This document shows positions 21,581-35,536 of a stretch of DNA of 64,000 nt, piece by piece. The stretch comes from Hyperoodon ampullatus (lineage: Eukaryota > Chordata > Mammalia > Artiodactyla > Ziphiidae): contig OX457061.1 of the NCBI GenBank assembly GCA_949752795.1, positions 122,594,152 through 122,658,151 of the forward strand, read 5' to 3'. Under the pieces are notes generated by a model. The model had not been told where the DNA came from. It saw only the letters and a list, made by a program, of their open reading frames with translations, and did no database searches. Position 1 is the stretch's first letter, and each line of letters begins with the position of its first letter. Both the position numbers and the translations under genes were made by a program.

Positions 21581-22589
21581 TCTTGGGTTTATAAGAAATC
21601 TTGTTAAAAGTAAAATGAAAGAAAAAGAAAAAATACTAGCTATACCTATCCATGAATGGCTAAGAATTGATCTAAGGTCTAAGAACTGATACTGACATTG
21701 AATATAATGTCAATACAAGGCACACATCGAGCTTATTACGTGATGGGCGCTCTCTCCCCTCCCCCTCTTCCCTGCCCTTTGTGGCCTGGAGATACCCCAG
21801 GAATGGGGAAGAGGGTGGGGGCATGGAAGCCTTCGGCAACAAAGAGGGCTTTTCAAGGTTGGGAGGGGCCACATGCTCTTTCAGAGTACCAAGTTAAAAA
21901 ATACAGTAGTGGAGGGGTGCAGATTTTGAAAGAAGATGTGATGAGTGTTTCTGGAGAGAAACTAACCTGGGCAGGTATGTCTAATTTTGGAAGGGTAGGG
22001 ACCAATGGTCTCCCTCCCCGAAACTGCAAAAACAAGCAAATGCTCTGATGGAGATTCAGGCAATAATTTTCTTCCCTGAGTCTAACCACTGGGCCTAAAG
22101 AAGCAGAACGGGATGGGAAAGACACAGATTTTGATTTACAACAGACCCCAGAATCGGTGAAAATATTTAAGTCATGGAAGGAGATTTGGAACTTGCTGAT
22201 TTCTAAGGCAAAAGATGACAGCTTGGGGAAATGAGCCAGACGAGGACTTTGAACGGGAGAGTGCAAGGAGTTGGAAACAGAGGGAATGAAGGAGGGGAGG
22301 AAGGGGGAAGTGAAGACGAGAGGGGGCCCACAGCGCACACCTTCCTGTCCCAGGGACTGCTTGGGCAGACCGTCCGTCGGAAGGTCTGGACGTGCTACCT
22401 TGCATTCCTACAGGACAAGGGGACAAGAGCTGGAAGAGAGTGTGTTCCCAATTTCTCCATCTTCCCTCACCTCTGTACGGTTTGGAAATAACTCCAAAGA
22501 TGTAAACTAGGTTATGTGCCAGTAACGACAACTCTTGGCATATATTTTTCCTATTTTCTTCGTCTTAAAAATTACCAAACAAAAGCAAT

Positions 22590-23735
22590 ATTTTTTTTCG
22601 AGTCCATCTCTTAAAGTAAGGGAAATAAAAGCAAAAATAAACAACTGAGACCTAATTAAACTTAAAAGCTTTTGCACAGCAAAGGAAACCATTGACAAAA
22701 TGAAAAGACAACCTATTGAATGAGAGAAAATATTTGCAAATGATATGACTGAGAAGGGGTTAATATCCAACATATATAAACAGTTCATATAACTCAACAT
22801 CAAGAAAAAGAAACAACCCAATTAAAACATGGGCAGAAGAACTGAATAGAGACATTCTTCCAAAGAGGAAATGCGGATGGCCAACAGGCACATGAAAAGA
22901 TGCTCAACATCACTAATCATGAGAGAAATGCAAATCAAAACCATGATGAGATATTACCTCACACCTGTCAGGATGGCTATCATCAAAAAGAACATAAATA
23001 ACAAATGTTGGCAAGGATGTGGAGAAAAGGGAACCCCTGTACACTGTTGGTGGGAATGTAAATTGGTGCAGCCACTGTGGAAAACAGTATGGAGATATCT
23101 CAAAAAACTGAAAATAGAACTACCATACAACCCAGCAATTCCACTCCTGGGTATATATCTGAAAAAACCAAAAACACTAATTTGAAAAGATACATGCACC
23201 GCTATGTTCATAGCAGCATTACTTACAATTCCCAACACATGGAAGAAACCTAAGTGTCCATCAACAGGTGAATGGTTAAAGAAGCAGCAGTATATATATA
23301 TATACACACACACAGATATACATACACATACATACATACAATGGAATACTACGGAGCCATAAAAAAGAATGAAATTTTGCCATTTGCAGCAACATGGATG
23401 GACTTGGAAGGCATTATGCGAAGAGAAATAAGTCAGAGAAAGACAAATACCATATGATATGACTTATATGTGGAATCCACAAAATACAACGAACTATGTG
23501 TATATAACAAAAAGAAGAAGACTCATAGATATAGAGAACGAACTGGTGGGTACCAGTGCGGGTGAGGGGCACTATTGGGGGCAGGGAGGTACAAATTGTT
23601 GGGTATAAGATAAACAGGCTCAAGGATGTATTGTACAACATGGGGAGTATAGCCAACATTTTGTAATTACCGCAAATGAAGTTACCTTTAAAATTTGTAT
23701 AAAAAATTTTTTTAAATAAAATTGAAAAAAATTAC
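22590..23735 (+). mobile_element. 5'-truncated L1 with ORF2 C-terminal part
   Basis: Contains the end of an L1 ORF2 in the plus direction followed by a short 3' region and A-rich end. A frame from about 22871 to 23185 encodes [31 protein letters not shown] and [13 protein letters not shown], which are recognisable ORF2 C-terminal motifs. The frame is then broken, with a TA/CA repeat inserted near 23.29-23.34 kb. A later piece ([20 protein letters not shown]) continues it. It is a dead copy, inserted in the antisense direction to GALNT7. Confidence 0.9.
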
Positions 23736-24036
23736 AAAAGCAATACACACTTTGTTGTACAAGATCCAAACAATATAGAAGTGTACAAAGTAAAGGTAAA
23801 ACCCGCCCCCTTCCCTCTCCCCAACAAATCTCACCTCCTAGAGGAAATCACTTCACTAGTTGTTGTGTTTAGACATTTTATGCTCATGCAGACATATAAA
23901 TGTCTGTAGATATGTACAGATATATTCAGATGAGTATGTATAAATTCTTCTTTCATGTGAGTATGTATAGCTTTATCCTGTTATCTAATTCTTTGTAGCT
24001 ATTGTACAACATTGCGAAGTATGGCTGTTCCATCAT

Positions 24037-24168
24037 TTTTTTAAATTAATAAATGTTTTTGGCTGCACCACGTGGCTTGTGGGATCTCAGTTCCCCAACC
24101 AGGGACTGAACCTGGGCCTTGGCAGTGAAAGCCCAGAATCCTAACCACTAGGCCACCAGGGAACTCCT
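24037..24168 (-). mobile_element. CHR-1-type SINE
   Basis: tttttggctgcaccacgtgg to ggccaccagggaactcc, with diverged target duplication tggctgttccatcatt / tggttgttccataatt. An older copy. Confidence 0.88.
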
Positions 24169-24264
24169 GGTTGTTCCATAATTCATGTGACCTTTTCCTT
24201 ATGGACATTTCCATTGGCTCTACACTGTGACAACGATCATCCTTATGCGTAAATCTCTACACCC

Positions 24265-24390
24265 GCCCTTGCCTGGAATCCTTCCCACAAAAGGCTCAAG
24301 GCTGTAAGCTCATTAAGGACGGGAACCTCATCTGCTTTGCTTACCACCACCTAACACAGAGCAGTTGCTTGATAAATATTACTGAATTGC
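24265..24390 (+). repeat. L2 3' end
   Basis: ctgtaagctcattaaggacg, ggaacctcatctgctttgct and a gataaatattactgaattg terminus. Confidence 0.65.
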
Positions 24391-25497
24391 TCTAAGGGTA
24401 TTTTTGAAATGCCTCTAGATGTGTTTTCTGCTCTGCGTAGTGTCCACTCTCCACCCCGCAGTCCAACTCTTTTGAGGTACTGTCGAGAATCAGTGAGTCC
24501 GTATGGCAGGTGGAGACAGATGCTCTTCTAGCAGCAGAGGGGGAAAATCTGGAAGAAGACCAAGATAGAGCAGAGAGTCGACAGACCAGAATAAAAGCAG
24601 ATGGAAGGAGGGGCTCAAGCCCGGCCTCCCTTTCTGAACTTTAGGGGAGAGGCCCATCGGGGAGGCTGCAGCATGGGGTAGAGATGATGCTGTGGGTATG
24701 CGGGCAGGGGAAGCGAAGCAGTCCCTTCCCACCTCTTCTGTGCAGTCTCCTTGGCTCTCCATGGAGCCAGAGAGCGTAGACGTTTCCACCTGCTGTCAGC
24801 AACAGAGTTAAGAACCAGGGCTGCCAGGAGCCACCACGTAAGGAGTAAGGCGACGTGCAGGGAAGCGATGGGGTGGACGGCTTAAGCCGGAGCCTGGCCC
24901 GCGGGCTCACAGGATGCCCGTGAGAGCCGGAGGGGAGATGAGCGCCCACAGCGGGGGCAGACGTGGGGAGGGGCCCACAGGCTGGGGTACGGCAGGTGAG
25001 CAGGGTCAGTACACCTGGGAGCCAGGAGTGGGTGGTTAGGACGGCGGGCACCGGCCAAACTGCCGCCAACACCTCGAGGGCGCCACCCTCCTGTCGCCCC
25101 TGGGGCACGGGAGCAGCCGGAGGCGGACGTGCGCTGCAGGCGGGCACTTGCGCTGGGAGAGGAGGCCGCCGGGAGAGCGCACAGGCAAGTGCTGGTGACA
25201 ATGCAGAACCTGGACCAGAAGACTCAGTCCTGAGAGAAGCACGCTGTGTTGAGGTCAGACGCCCATTCTGCAGCATTTCTCTCACTTTACGGGCATAAAA
25301 TCTGGAATAAGCTTCAAGAAGAAGGAGGGCCAACAGAAACACGATGCCACCTTGAAATGATGGGTTCTGTTACAGACTTTCGAGTGGTTTCCCCTTTCCG
25401 GCACTTCATTTTCCAAGAGAGCTTGAAGACCCTCAGCACCAAGGGCATCGCGCTCCGCGCTAGTTGTTGCTGAACTCTCTGGCCGCACGTACTTACA

Positions 25498-25645
25498 GCT
25501 GGTTTACAATGTTGTGTTAGTTTCAGGTGTACAGCAAAGTGATTCAGTTATACATTCTTTTTCATATTCTTTTCCATTACGGTTTATCACAGGATATTGA
25601 CTATGGTTCCCTGTGCTATACAGCAGGACCTTGTTTATCCTGCAG
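25498..25645 (-). mobile_element. L1 3'-end fragment
   Basis: ggtttacaatgttgtgttag, tcaggtgtacagcaaagtga and ggttccctgtgctatacagc; same family as the 6.3-kb fragment. Confidence 0.8.
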
Positions 25646-26280
25646 TTTTTCTTAAAAGTAATTTTTACACAATATTTACAGGGCACCTATGTGGTGCCAG
25701 GTGCTTGTATCAGAACACAGGAATGACGAATTTTCATAGTGACTTTTCTATAACTTAAAAAAGTCAAAAATAGATTTCATAACCGAAAATGACATGCCTG
25801 TGAACAATTTCCTTCCATCTTCTCTGTACCAGCTAGGTTTTCTAACATCTTTAGTTTGAATATAAAGCCTTTATGTATTTAAGCTTTATCAGTAAATAAT
25901 ATCTAATTCAGCAGACTATGAAAAACTGGTTACAGTTGCAAGGCTGCTTGGCAAGCCTGAGATCTGATCATCTTGCTGGTTTTGAAAGCTCCATGCACGC
26001 TCTTCCACAATAGAGATTGCTGAACAGACTAAATTCAGACTCAGGCCACCTCTACCATGGACAGCTGTGGGTACAATGACCACGTCTCTTCTCTGGGTCC
26101 CCTGTTCTCACCCCCAGGTAGACTATTCCCTTCTTGATAATATATTCTTTCTTTTGACTGGGCACATAAAATTGAAGCATGAAAAATTATTCTGTATTTA
26201 ATCATTTTCTCAAAACTCTACCTCTATGCCTTGAAGAGCTTGTATCCCTTTCCTTGATTATTAGAAACTCTAGGATGCTC

Positions 26281-26496
26281 TATTTTTTTTTTTTTTTTTT
26301 TTTTGCGGTACGCGGGCCTCTCACTGTCGTGGCCTATCCCGTTGCGGAGCACAGGCTCCAGACGCGCAGGCTCAGCGGCCGTGGCTCACGGGCCCAGCCG
26401 CTCCGCGGCATGTGGGATCTTCCCGGACCGGGGCACGAACCCGTGTCCCCTGCATCGGCAGGCGGACTCCCAACCACTGCGCCACCAGGGAAGCCC
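26281..26496 (-). mobile_element. CHR SINE, short young type
   Basis: Long polyT, tgcggtacgcgggcctctca, ending gccaccagggaagccc. Flanks are similar (ctctattttt / gtctagttattttt). Confidence 0.93.
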
Positions 26497-28807
26497 TGGT
26501 CTAGTTATTTTTCCCCAATGTTCTTATCAATCCTTCTTATCAGTCAGTCTTCCCTTGAAGGTCAAAATTAAGTCTGTACTAACAGAACCCATTCTTCCTC
26601 CATGATGAAAATGTCAGCTAATCACCACAAGTTCTGCTCATAGCTGGAACAGTGTTTTCATATATTATGTTACTATTCAATACATATTGGTTGATTTGAT
26701 TTCAAAAAATTTTCTAGGAATACTCCTCTTCACAATGTTGTACTATATCATAGAATACCACACATTTTCTTCATTAATGAATTAAATATTAATGAAAAGG
26801 CAAATAATAAACCTTTAACTTGTGCTCCATTGGGGTTGAAAGTCAAAATCAATGAACACAGGATTAACGGTTGGTTATGCAAAAGTTTTTCAGGATGAAA
26901 CTCAGTAACTGAGGAAGCATGGTGTCTGCCATGCTTGCCCTGGCATGGTCCATATGGTGCCACAATTGGGAGGCAAGAAACCAGAACAGTATGAAGGCAG
27001 AGACGATGGGTGGCTTTAGCTCATCACGCCTGTAATCTCTATCAGGTCCACACTCCCAATCAGCTCAATCTAAACTAAAAACCACATGCTGGCCACGTGT
27101 GCAAGCGTTTAAGCAAGTGCCCTGGTTCCAACCGGGTAGCTGCATCTCAACTTCATCTTCTGGGGCAGAGAGTTGAGGGGCTCAGGTTTATTTCATGTCC
27201 AAGTGACCAGTGTGTTGGAGAAAAAGGGGAAATCCTTAGCAGAGCAGAATGACTTGGACCAGAAATTCTCTAGCTCATCACGGCTTATTCCTAAGGCAGG
27301 AAGCTACAAAAAACACTGCTTTATGTATTTCACAGGACAAGCAGCAGGACCGTTATCTGCCCAGATCGCTGGTGGCCTCCTGCGGTCCCGGGCTCTCTGA
27401 AAAGCTTGTATCTGTCCTATTTCCATTTCCCCAGCCTCCTCTGGTAGGCAGTTTCCTGGCATCCCCGCAAGTAGTGGGGGACAGCCGTCCAGTCCTCACC
27501 CATGACAGCTCAGCTGTCAGTGACCATCAGACAGTCACAGCGCAGTTGGAATTCACAGCTCCAAACAGCCAGCGGCTTCCTAAGGTTACATGGTTGTTGG
27601 CCTCTGCAGCAACCGTGGATCGTGTACAAAAACCCTGGGGTGGGAACCTTGGAGGACGGCTTCGAGAACAGCTCCATCTCTGCCGCCCCACCGACGCTCT
27701 GGCTTATTTAGTGTCCTGACAAGCCAAGCCAGTGTGAAGGGCACGCTCTCCACGAAGATGGGTCCTTGACAGGTGGCAGGTGCCACAGTGGCTCCACGGG
27801 GAGACTCTGTCCCTGTGGTGGGGACGAGAGTGGCACCAGGGACCTCGGGCCAAGGGTTTGGGGAGCACTGGCTGGTAGGCAGCAACAGGAAGCCTCCTGC
27901 ATGGAGGAGTCCGGGAAGATTCCTTCCCAGGGTGTTCAACAGCTGACTCCAGAGCTGGCTGGGAAGAATTTCAGGGACCTAAAGTTCTAGCACAGTGGAT
28001 AATGTTTGAGCCAAATAAGTGGTATTTTTCGTATTAGTTACTGTGATCCCGTTTCATCCCAGGCTGAGGAAGTGCAGTTCTACTAGCTTGTACGGTACCT
28101 ACACGATCATACCTGAATAGTCCTGCAGGGGCACCGCTAGACCACGTGATTTGCTCAAAGTCACAGCTAGTGACAGAGGCAAGATTTAGCAAGGAAGCCT
28201 TTAAGATTCTTTCCCCTAAACCACAGATTTACCAATAATTACTCACCAATATATACTTAAAAACAAACAGGAAAATGAATTCCTTATTTTTGCTCAACAC
28301 CCAGGGGACATACAGCCATGAACAGATGGCTGCACTCAGCTCTGTGGAGTGACCTGTGCCTGATTCCAGGGCTGAGAATGCCATCTGCATCAGGGCAAAC
28401 TAAGAATGCTGACTCTGTTGCTGGGTAGCTGTCTTCAAATGATCTTTTTTTTTTTGAAAAGGAAAACATACTCGGACAGATGTGTCCACTTAATGATCTG
28501 AAATGTCAAACCACAATTCAGGGAAAAAATCTGGCAGGGAATCCTAGTACTGGACATATGTTCTTGTACATTTCTCCAAAACTCCCTGGGAAAAGAGAAA
28601 GGATATTTCACAGTAGAAGCCATATGCTTCTAGCTATACTGGACTCTCATTTCACACACGAGCTTTCATGCCATATTCTGATTTTACAGAAGCACCAGCT
28701 TAAACACCAATATATCTAAGCTGAGACAAGCACCGCTACCAGCAGTAAGGGTCTGGGTGCTTTGGCATGGATGTAAATGATGTAGGGGCATGAACACATG
28801 CAGGTTT

Positions 28808-29215
28808 GCATCTGTAACTTATTTTTATTTTATTTTTTAATACAACTTCATATTGGAGTATAATTGCTTCACAATACCCTGTTTCTGTTGCACAACAAAG
28901 TGAATCAGCCATATGCATACAAATGTCCCCATATCCCCTCCCTCTTGCGTCTCCCTCCCACCCTTCCTATCCCACCCCTCTAGGTGGTCACAAAGCACCG
29001 AGCTGATCTCCCTGTGCTATGCGGCTGCTTCCCACTAGATATCTATTTTACGTTTGGTAGTGTATATTTGTCCATGCCACTCTCTCACTTTGCCCCAGCT
29101 TCGCCCTCCCACCCCACGTCCTCAAGTCCATTCTCTATGTCTACGTCTTTATTCCTGCCCTGCACCTAGGTTCGTCAGTACCATTGTTTTTTTCAGATTC
29201 CATATATATGCGTTG
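28808..29215 (-). mobile_element. L1 3' end, antisense
   Basis: Begins ttggagtataattgcttcac and carries ggtggtcacaaagcaccgag, the reverse complement of the L1 ends at 30.2 and 37.6 kb. It is truncated at the L1 5' side. Confidence 0.85.
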
Positions 29216-29864
29216 GCATACGGTATTTGTTTTTCTCTTTCTGACGTTAATTTATGCTGCACCTTATTCCACAAAGGACTTCAAGCAGCTTATAAAGACA
29301 CACAGAATACAACAATATTACAAAACTCTATAACAGGAGAGGGAAAAGATGGATAAAGAAAGAATGAGAAGAAAACAGAGGAAGCAAAAACGAGATTTTA
29401 AAAGTGCGTATGCGAGGGCCAAGGGGCCCTGTGTGCACGGTCCTGGGGCACCAGTCACAGAGAAGACACTCAGGCGGCACCCCCGAGCTGGGCAGCAAGG
29501 TGGCCTCGCACCCCACCCCCGCCCCATACTTTGAATGGATGAGCCACAGTTTGGCTTGAATTTTCTAGCAGGGAAACCTGGTCAGGACTGTGTTTAACAA
29601 ACCAGTTGTTCGGAAAGAGTGCGATATTCTTGGCGTGAAGACCAGCTGGGGTTTGTTTTCCAGGGGCCCTCGTTATGGTCAACGCAGTGATGAGCCTCCC
29701 TGGGCTGTCTTCCTGGAGGCTGTCAGTGGAGACCAACGGCACTGCTGCACCAGAACACACGTCAGTGTAACAGTTGTGCGGAGACCAAGTTGGGAATTTA
29801 AGTTCAACACTGACTTGAAGATCACACTTTGCAAACATTCCTTAAAATGTTTACTGAGTATTTG

Positions 29865-30318
29865 TAGTGAGGTGGATGGACCTAGAATCTGTCATACAGA
29901 GCGAAGTCAGTCAGAAAGAGAACAACAAATACCATATGCTAATGCATATATACGGAATCTAAAAAAGCAGTACTCATGAACCAAGGGGCAGGACAGGAAT
30001 TAAGATGCAGACATAGAGAATGGACTTGAGGACACGGGGCAGGGAAGGGGAAGCTGGGATGAAGTCAGAGAGTGGACATATATACACTACCAAATGTAAA
30101 ATAGGTAGCCAGTGGGAAGCAGCTGCATAGCACAGGGAGATCAGCTCAGTGCTTTGTGACCACCCAGAGGGGAGGGATAGGGAGGGTGGGAGGGAAACTC
30201 AAGAGGGAGGGGATATGGGGACATATGTATGCACATGGCTGATTCACTTTGTTGTACAACAGAAACTAACACAGTATTGTGAAGCAATTATACTCCAATA
30301 AAGATGTGGAAAAAAATG
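29865..30318 (+). mobile_element. L1 3' end, sense
   Basis: Runs from an ORF2-terminus-like gaggtggatggacctagaat to gtgaagcaattatactccaa followed by taaagatgtggaaaaaa. It has a G-rich tract near 30160-30215, as is usual for L1 3' regions. It is inverted relative to the copy about 650 nt to its left. Confidence 0.88.
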
Positions 30319-31837
30319 TTTACTGAATCATCTCCTATTCCGTGTTTCATCCCTCAGTGAGTGATTACATGCCTTCTCCATGTGCTCTGATTTCAACAAG
30401 GAAGTCACACTGACCACGTGCAGGACCCATATTTCCAAAGGCAGATTCTGACCCTGTTAATGACGGAAAAAAAGATGTAAACTTACAGGGCAGCATGGTG
30501 ACTTTAGGCTGGACTGAGCAAATAATTTCCCCACCAGAGAACTGTTAGGTATTAAAGGAGTTATCAATATAGGCCAAAGAACATTTATTTATGGAAGGTC
30601 TTAAACACTGGCTGATACTAATGTTCCTACAGCAAGATGAGGATATAACTACACTAGGTCATTTTTTGAAGACTCAACTATAAAACTCTGAATACAGATG
30701 TGGAAAAGAGTACATAATGTACAACAGTTAGCAGAACTAGCAATTTCTGGGGCTATAAGAATATATGCAGTATGTTTAGCGATTTACCTTCATAAAGGTA
30801 TGAAAAAGACATGTTGCCGGTTTAGCATGTAGTATAATTGATACATATGTGATGTTTAATAAATATTGTGGAAGAGGAAGTGGGTAATACTGTTTCTAGA
30901 AATCATTAAAGTAGTCTCCTTCTTTTCCTATATTAATTGAAGTATCTTCTCTCTTACATCTTTGCTTCACTGTAATTTTCCGGAAAATCAAATCCTCCAG
31001 AACTTAATGAATCGCCAAAAGTAAGCTGAAGTTAGTTATCAAAAGGGTTATGCTCAGAGATGGGATGTTATTGTAAAGGTAAGTCAGTTACAGGGAATGT
31101 TCATTCTCACCCTGAAGAAGGCAGACAGATGCCAGGAAATCTCAAACCACCACTTTGGAAAACACTTGTAGTTCATTAAACTCTGGCAAAGGAACTCAAG
31201 GACCGAACAGCTGTGAGATCACAAGTGAGGTGACTCATCAATTTGTTAACTTTTCTCCTCAGAGGCCCTGGGTTTCTAGTAGGTGTACAGATGGGCCACA
31301 CACAAGGGAGACGATTACCAAAAAAGAAAGAAAAAAGGAAAACAGCAACACGAATCTGATCTGTGTGGGGTGGCAGCTGACAGCGCAGCGGGTACCAGGG
31401 GTGGGTTGGACGGTGAGAAGAATCAAGGAAACACCACCGGGCACGAGGAAAGGGTTACTAATCCTTTGTTCTGGCTGGTCCACGGGGATCCGTCCTGCTG
31501 AATAATCCTCGTGCGGCACAAAGACCAAGCCAGTAGCTTGGTCATCACAGCAATGTCACAGCAAGCAGGGGACCGGGGAAGGAAGGCGGTCCTCCCTGCA
31601 CGGCGCATCTGTGTAAAAACTCCTGCCTGGCTGCGAGGTGATTTTTATTTTCTTCTTCTAAGTTTTCTATTCAACATATATACTTCCCTCTTTCAGAATA
31701 TTTAGGAATAAAATTGCTACTTAAGACAACTACAAGTGAACAGAACATCACCTGGTAGCTTCGAAAGCTTCACAAGCATCTAACCCCCGGGCAAGAGGTC
31801 TGTCCTGGTACCTCTTTTCTAACTAAAACCATCCCAT

Positions 31838-32046
31838 GGGCTTCCCTGGGAAGTGGTTGAGAGTCCGCCTGCTGATGCAGGGGACACGGGTTCGTGCCCC
31901 GGTCTGGGAAGATCCCACATGCCATGGAGCAGCTAGGGCCGTGAGCCATGGCCGCTGAGCCTGCGTGTCCGGAGCCTGTGCTCCGCAACGGGAGAGGCCA
32001 CAACAGTGAGAGGCCCGCGTACCGCAAAAAAAATAAATAAATAAAA
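31838..32046 (+). mobile_element. CHR SINE, short type with small head deletion
   Basis: Head reads gggcttccctgggaagtggt, lacking the tggcgc of other copies. Perfect target-site duplication aaaaccatcccatg. Confidence 0.95.
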
Positions 32047-33346
32047 ATAAAACCATCCCATGAAGGCTTCCCAGACCTGGAGTTCCCCGTTTCCCACAGC
32101 ATTCACCCAGTGGGCGCTTTGCCCCACTGCATCTTTTCTAAGCAGCGGGGGGCACATTTTATAAAAACATCACTATTTATACCCATTTGCATTTTGATTC
32201 AATAGTAGGATATTGGACAGATTTGCAAATTAGACTGCAGGTGCCTGTGTTTCACTGCTGCCATTTTTCCCTCCTGATACCAGCTGGTTAATTATGCCAT
32301 CGAATCCCATCACCCTGTTACACTGGTAGAGCAGGGAAGCGACACAGAACGGGGTGCAGGAGGACGGCTGTCCCCAGAGCAGACACCCTGCCCAGGGGGG
32401 GAACGGGATGCACACACAGAGGTGTGAGAGCTTGGTGGGGAAGAAATCTTGTGTGAGGGCCGGCTGCCAGCTCGTGGAGGTTTATAAATCAGAACAGGAA
32501 AGTCAGCTCTTCCAAGTGCCAGGATAGTGTTTCCAGCATTCCTGAATACGTATGTTTAATTATCAGCATTTTAGACATGAAGCATGTCATGTGGAAGAAA
32601 AATTATACTTCTTCAAAATCCACCCAAAGTCTCAGAAATCAATCCTAAATATTCTGAAGCAGTTTTAAAAAATTGTCTACATTTTGCAGCAACTGAGATG
32701 TGTTCAATTATGTTGCTCAGGGGTAAAAAGGTTTGCCTTTTAAATTCCTCTCAATACCCTAAGTGGACACCACTGGTTTATTAATACATACACCGACCCC
32801 CAGTTCCCGCACTCTGAGCCCTTCTGACAGGCCTGGCCACGTGCCCACTGTGCTTGCCCGGTGTCTGCCGACTGGAGGTGAGCTTCATAGCACTGAACCC
32901 CACAATGACCTTTTATACTAAGGCCTTCGTGAGCGAGGAAGCCGTTTCTGCAGTTTCCTCATTTCCTAAGACAGTAGGATGCAGAAACCATTTCCCCCCT
33001 GCAATTTCTATTCACAAAACACTGTCATTAAAAAAAAGGGCATTTTTCCCCCTAAGCTGCTAATAAACTCAAGACCTCAGAGGAGGAATTTAATTGAACC
33101 CTGTGGCTATGTAAAGTCTTGTTTTCTGAAGCTGATGCCAGTCTGTTAAGTCTTTCTTCTGGGGAGCACAGACAACCATAAGGGTTACCGTCACAGTTGA
33201 AAGGAAACACGTTTGACTGTATTTACCTCCTAAGTATTCCCACTTTAATTTTAAAGATTTCTCCATGAAAGGATCCATAGCCTTACATACTGCCAATAGC
33301 AGTACGTTCCTGTACCTCTGCAGAATTGTTAAAAACTAGTGGCTAG

Positions 33347-33563
33347 CGCTTCCCTGGTGGCGCAGTGGTTGAGAGTCCGCCTGCTGATGCAGGGGACACG
33401 GGTTCGTGCCCCGGTCCGGGAAGATCGTACATGCCGCGGAGCGGCTGGGCCCGTGAGCCATGGCCGCTGAGCCTGCGCGTCTGGAGCCTGTGCTCCGCAA
33501 CGGGAGAGGCCACAGCAGTGAGAGGCCCGCGTACCGCAAAAAAAACCACCAAAAACCAAAAAC
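33347..33563 (+). mobile_element. CHR SINE, short young type
   Basis: Head gcttccctggtggcgcagtg, tail cgtaccgc with A-rich accaccaaaaac; target duplication aactagtggct. Confidence 0.95.
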
Positions 33564-33687
33564 AACTAGTGGCTGTACTTCAAAGTACATTTCATTAACA
33601 TTTTGTATTTTCCGGTTCTAGAAATATGCACACATGTACGTTATCTTGCTCTTTTCTGCACAGGACTTTTGTAAATAATTTGCCCAC

Positions 33688-33850
33688 GGGACTTCCCTGG
33701 TGGTCCAGTGGGTAAGAGTCCGCACTCCCAATGCAGGGTGCCCGGGTTCGATCCTTGGTTGGGGAACTAGATCCCGCATGCCGCAACTAAGACCCGGTGT
33801 AGCCAAAATGAATAAATAAATAAATATTTAAAAAAATTATTTGAAAAAAA
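33688..33850 (+). mobile_element. CHR-1-type SINE
   Basis: gggacttccctggtggtcca to ggtgtagccaaaatgaataa plus an AAATA-rich tail; target duplication taatttgcccac / taacttgcccac. Confidence 0.93.
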
Positions 33851-34839
33851 AATAACTTGCCCACAATCAGCTGGGGGCGATATCTGCAGTTTTATTGGAT
33901 CCCACTGGTATGTGAAACCTTCCCAGCACCATGCCTGCAACTTTCCCTTCTCAAAAGCTGTCCATCCCTTTTCCTGCATGGCCATGGCCCATTAGACTGT
34001 GTGGTCCTCCTCTGAAATGAAGGCTGAAGTAAGTGTCAGGTGGGATGGTCTTTGTTTATGTGCTACTGGAAAGAATTTCAATCACTTCTCTTGAGGAGGA
34101 GGGGAGAGAAAATCTTGAAATTAATAAGTGTTCTTGATAAAAAGTCTAGGCTACTTACTAGGAAATTAAACAGACTCAATACAGCATCTAACCACGTGGG
34201 TGAGTGATGCATTGGGGCCTGAGAGTAAGATACGACCACTTTTACTCGGTCACCGGTACCTGAGAAACTCGGGTTAGGTCTGCTCATCAACAGAGACTAT
34301 TTCAGCACTAAATCTAATAAATATTCTGAACAGTGCAGGATACCTCCTGGTTCATGGCCCCTGCGCTGACTGCAGCAGCCTCTGTGAGCCCATCCTGGCA
34401 TGATTCCAGCTCCTTCCTAAGCCTCTTTAGCAAGAAGACAGTAAAGGAGGTATGGGGGGAGGGGCGGGAAAGGAGGGGTGGGAGGGAGAAAAGAAAGATG
34501 AATGAGGGGGCGTACACTGAATCACAACCAGGCCAGTTTATTTCTGTTCTTTGAATGGAAAATCTTAATAGTCTATGCTCTTTGGTCTTGACATTTCTAA
34601 AAGCCATCGTCCGATTTTCCTTCCGGCGTAAATTAACAAGTAAAAATATTTGGTCTATTAGCATTACCATTTTTCAGTGTTACAAAGACTTGCATTTATT
34701 CTAATGGGATAGTGGGCGCCTTGTCCATTAACTCTGTACTAGATATTTCTGTGATTAACCTGCACTCTATACTCAAATATACAAAAACACAGTGGCTCCT
34801 TATTATTCGTGGGTTCTGTCTGTTAATTTGCTTACTCTT

Positions 34840-35055
34840 TTTTTTTTTTTTTTTTTTTTTTTTGCGGTACCCGGACCTCTCACTGCTGTGGCCTCTCCCG
34901 TTGCGGAGCACAGGCTCCGGATGCGCAGGCTCAGCGGCCATGGCTCACGGGCCCAGCTGCTCCGCGGCATGCGGGATCCTCCCAGACCGGAGCACGAACC
35001 CGTGTCCCCTGCATCGGCAGGCGGACTCTCAACCACTGCGCCACCAGGGAAGCCC
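34840..35055 (-). mobile_element. CHR SINE, short young type
   Basis: PolyT, tgcggtacccggacctctca to ccaccagggaagccc; target duplication taatttgcttactcttt on both sides. Confidence 0.96.
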
Positions 35056-35246
35056 TAATTTGCTTACTCTTTAAAACGTATTTGTAACTCAAAATCAGTA
35101 CTTGGGACATTTTTGTGGTCATTTGAGAACACGTGCAGGGCAGGGAAATGCAAACAGGTGGGCACAGGATGATGCTCTTACTCTGGTACTGTACACATGT
35201 CCTTTACAGCGGCTGTTTAGTCTACTTATTTCTTTCTTTCTTTTTA

Positions 35247-35536
35247 AAATTTATTTATTTATTTATTTATTTTTGGCTGTGTTGGGTCTTCGTTTCTGTG
35301 CGAGGGCTTTCTCTAGTCGCGGCAGGCGGGGGCCACTCTTCATCGCGGTGCACGGGCCTTTCACTGTCGTGGCCTCTCTTGTTGCGGGGCACAGGCTCCA
35401 GACGCGCAGGCTCAGTAGTTGTGGCTCACGGGCCTAGTTGCTCCGCGGCACGTGGAATCTTCCCAGACCAGGGCTCGAACCCGTGTCCCCTGCATCGGCA
35501 GGCAGATTCTCAACCACTGCGCCACCAGGGAAGCCC
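35247..35536 (-). mobile_element. CHR SINE, long type
   Basis: TTTATTTATT tail, ttttggctgtgttgggtctt to ccaccagggaagccc; target duplication tagtctacttatttctt. Confidence 0.96.

Noticed and set aside
24641..25342. 233-codon open frame on the minus strand, in the gene's sense
   Set aside because: It lies in GC-rich intron sequence, has low-complexity Pro/Leu/Ala/Arg composition and no domain. It lacks convincing splice sites in phase with exons 2 or 3.
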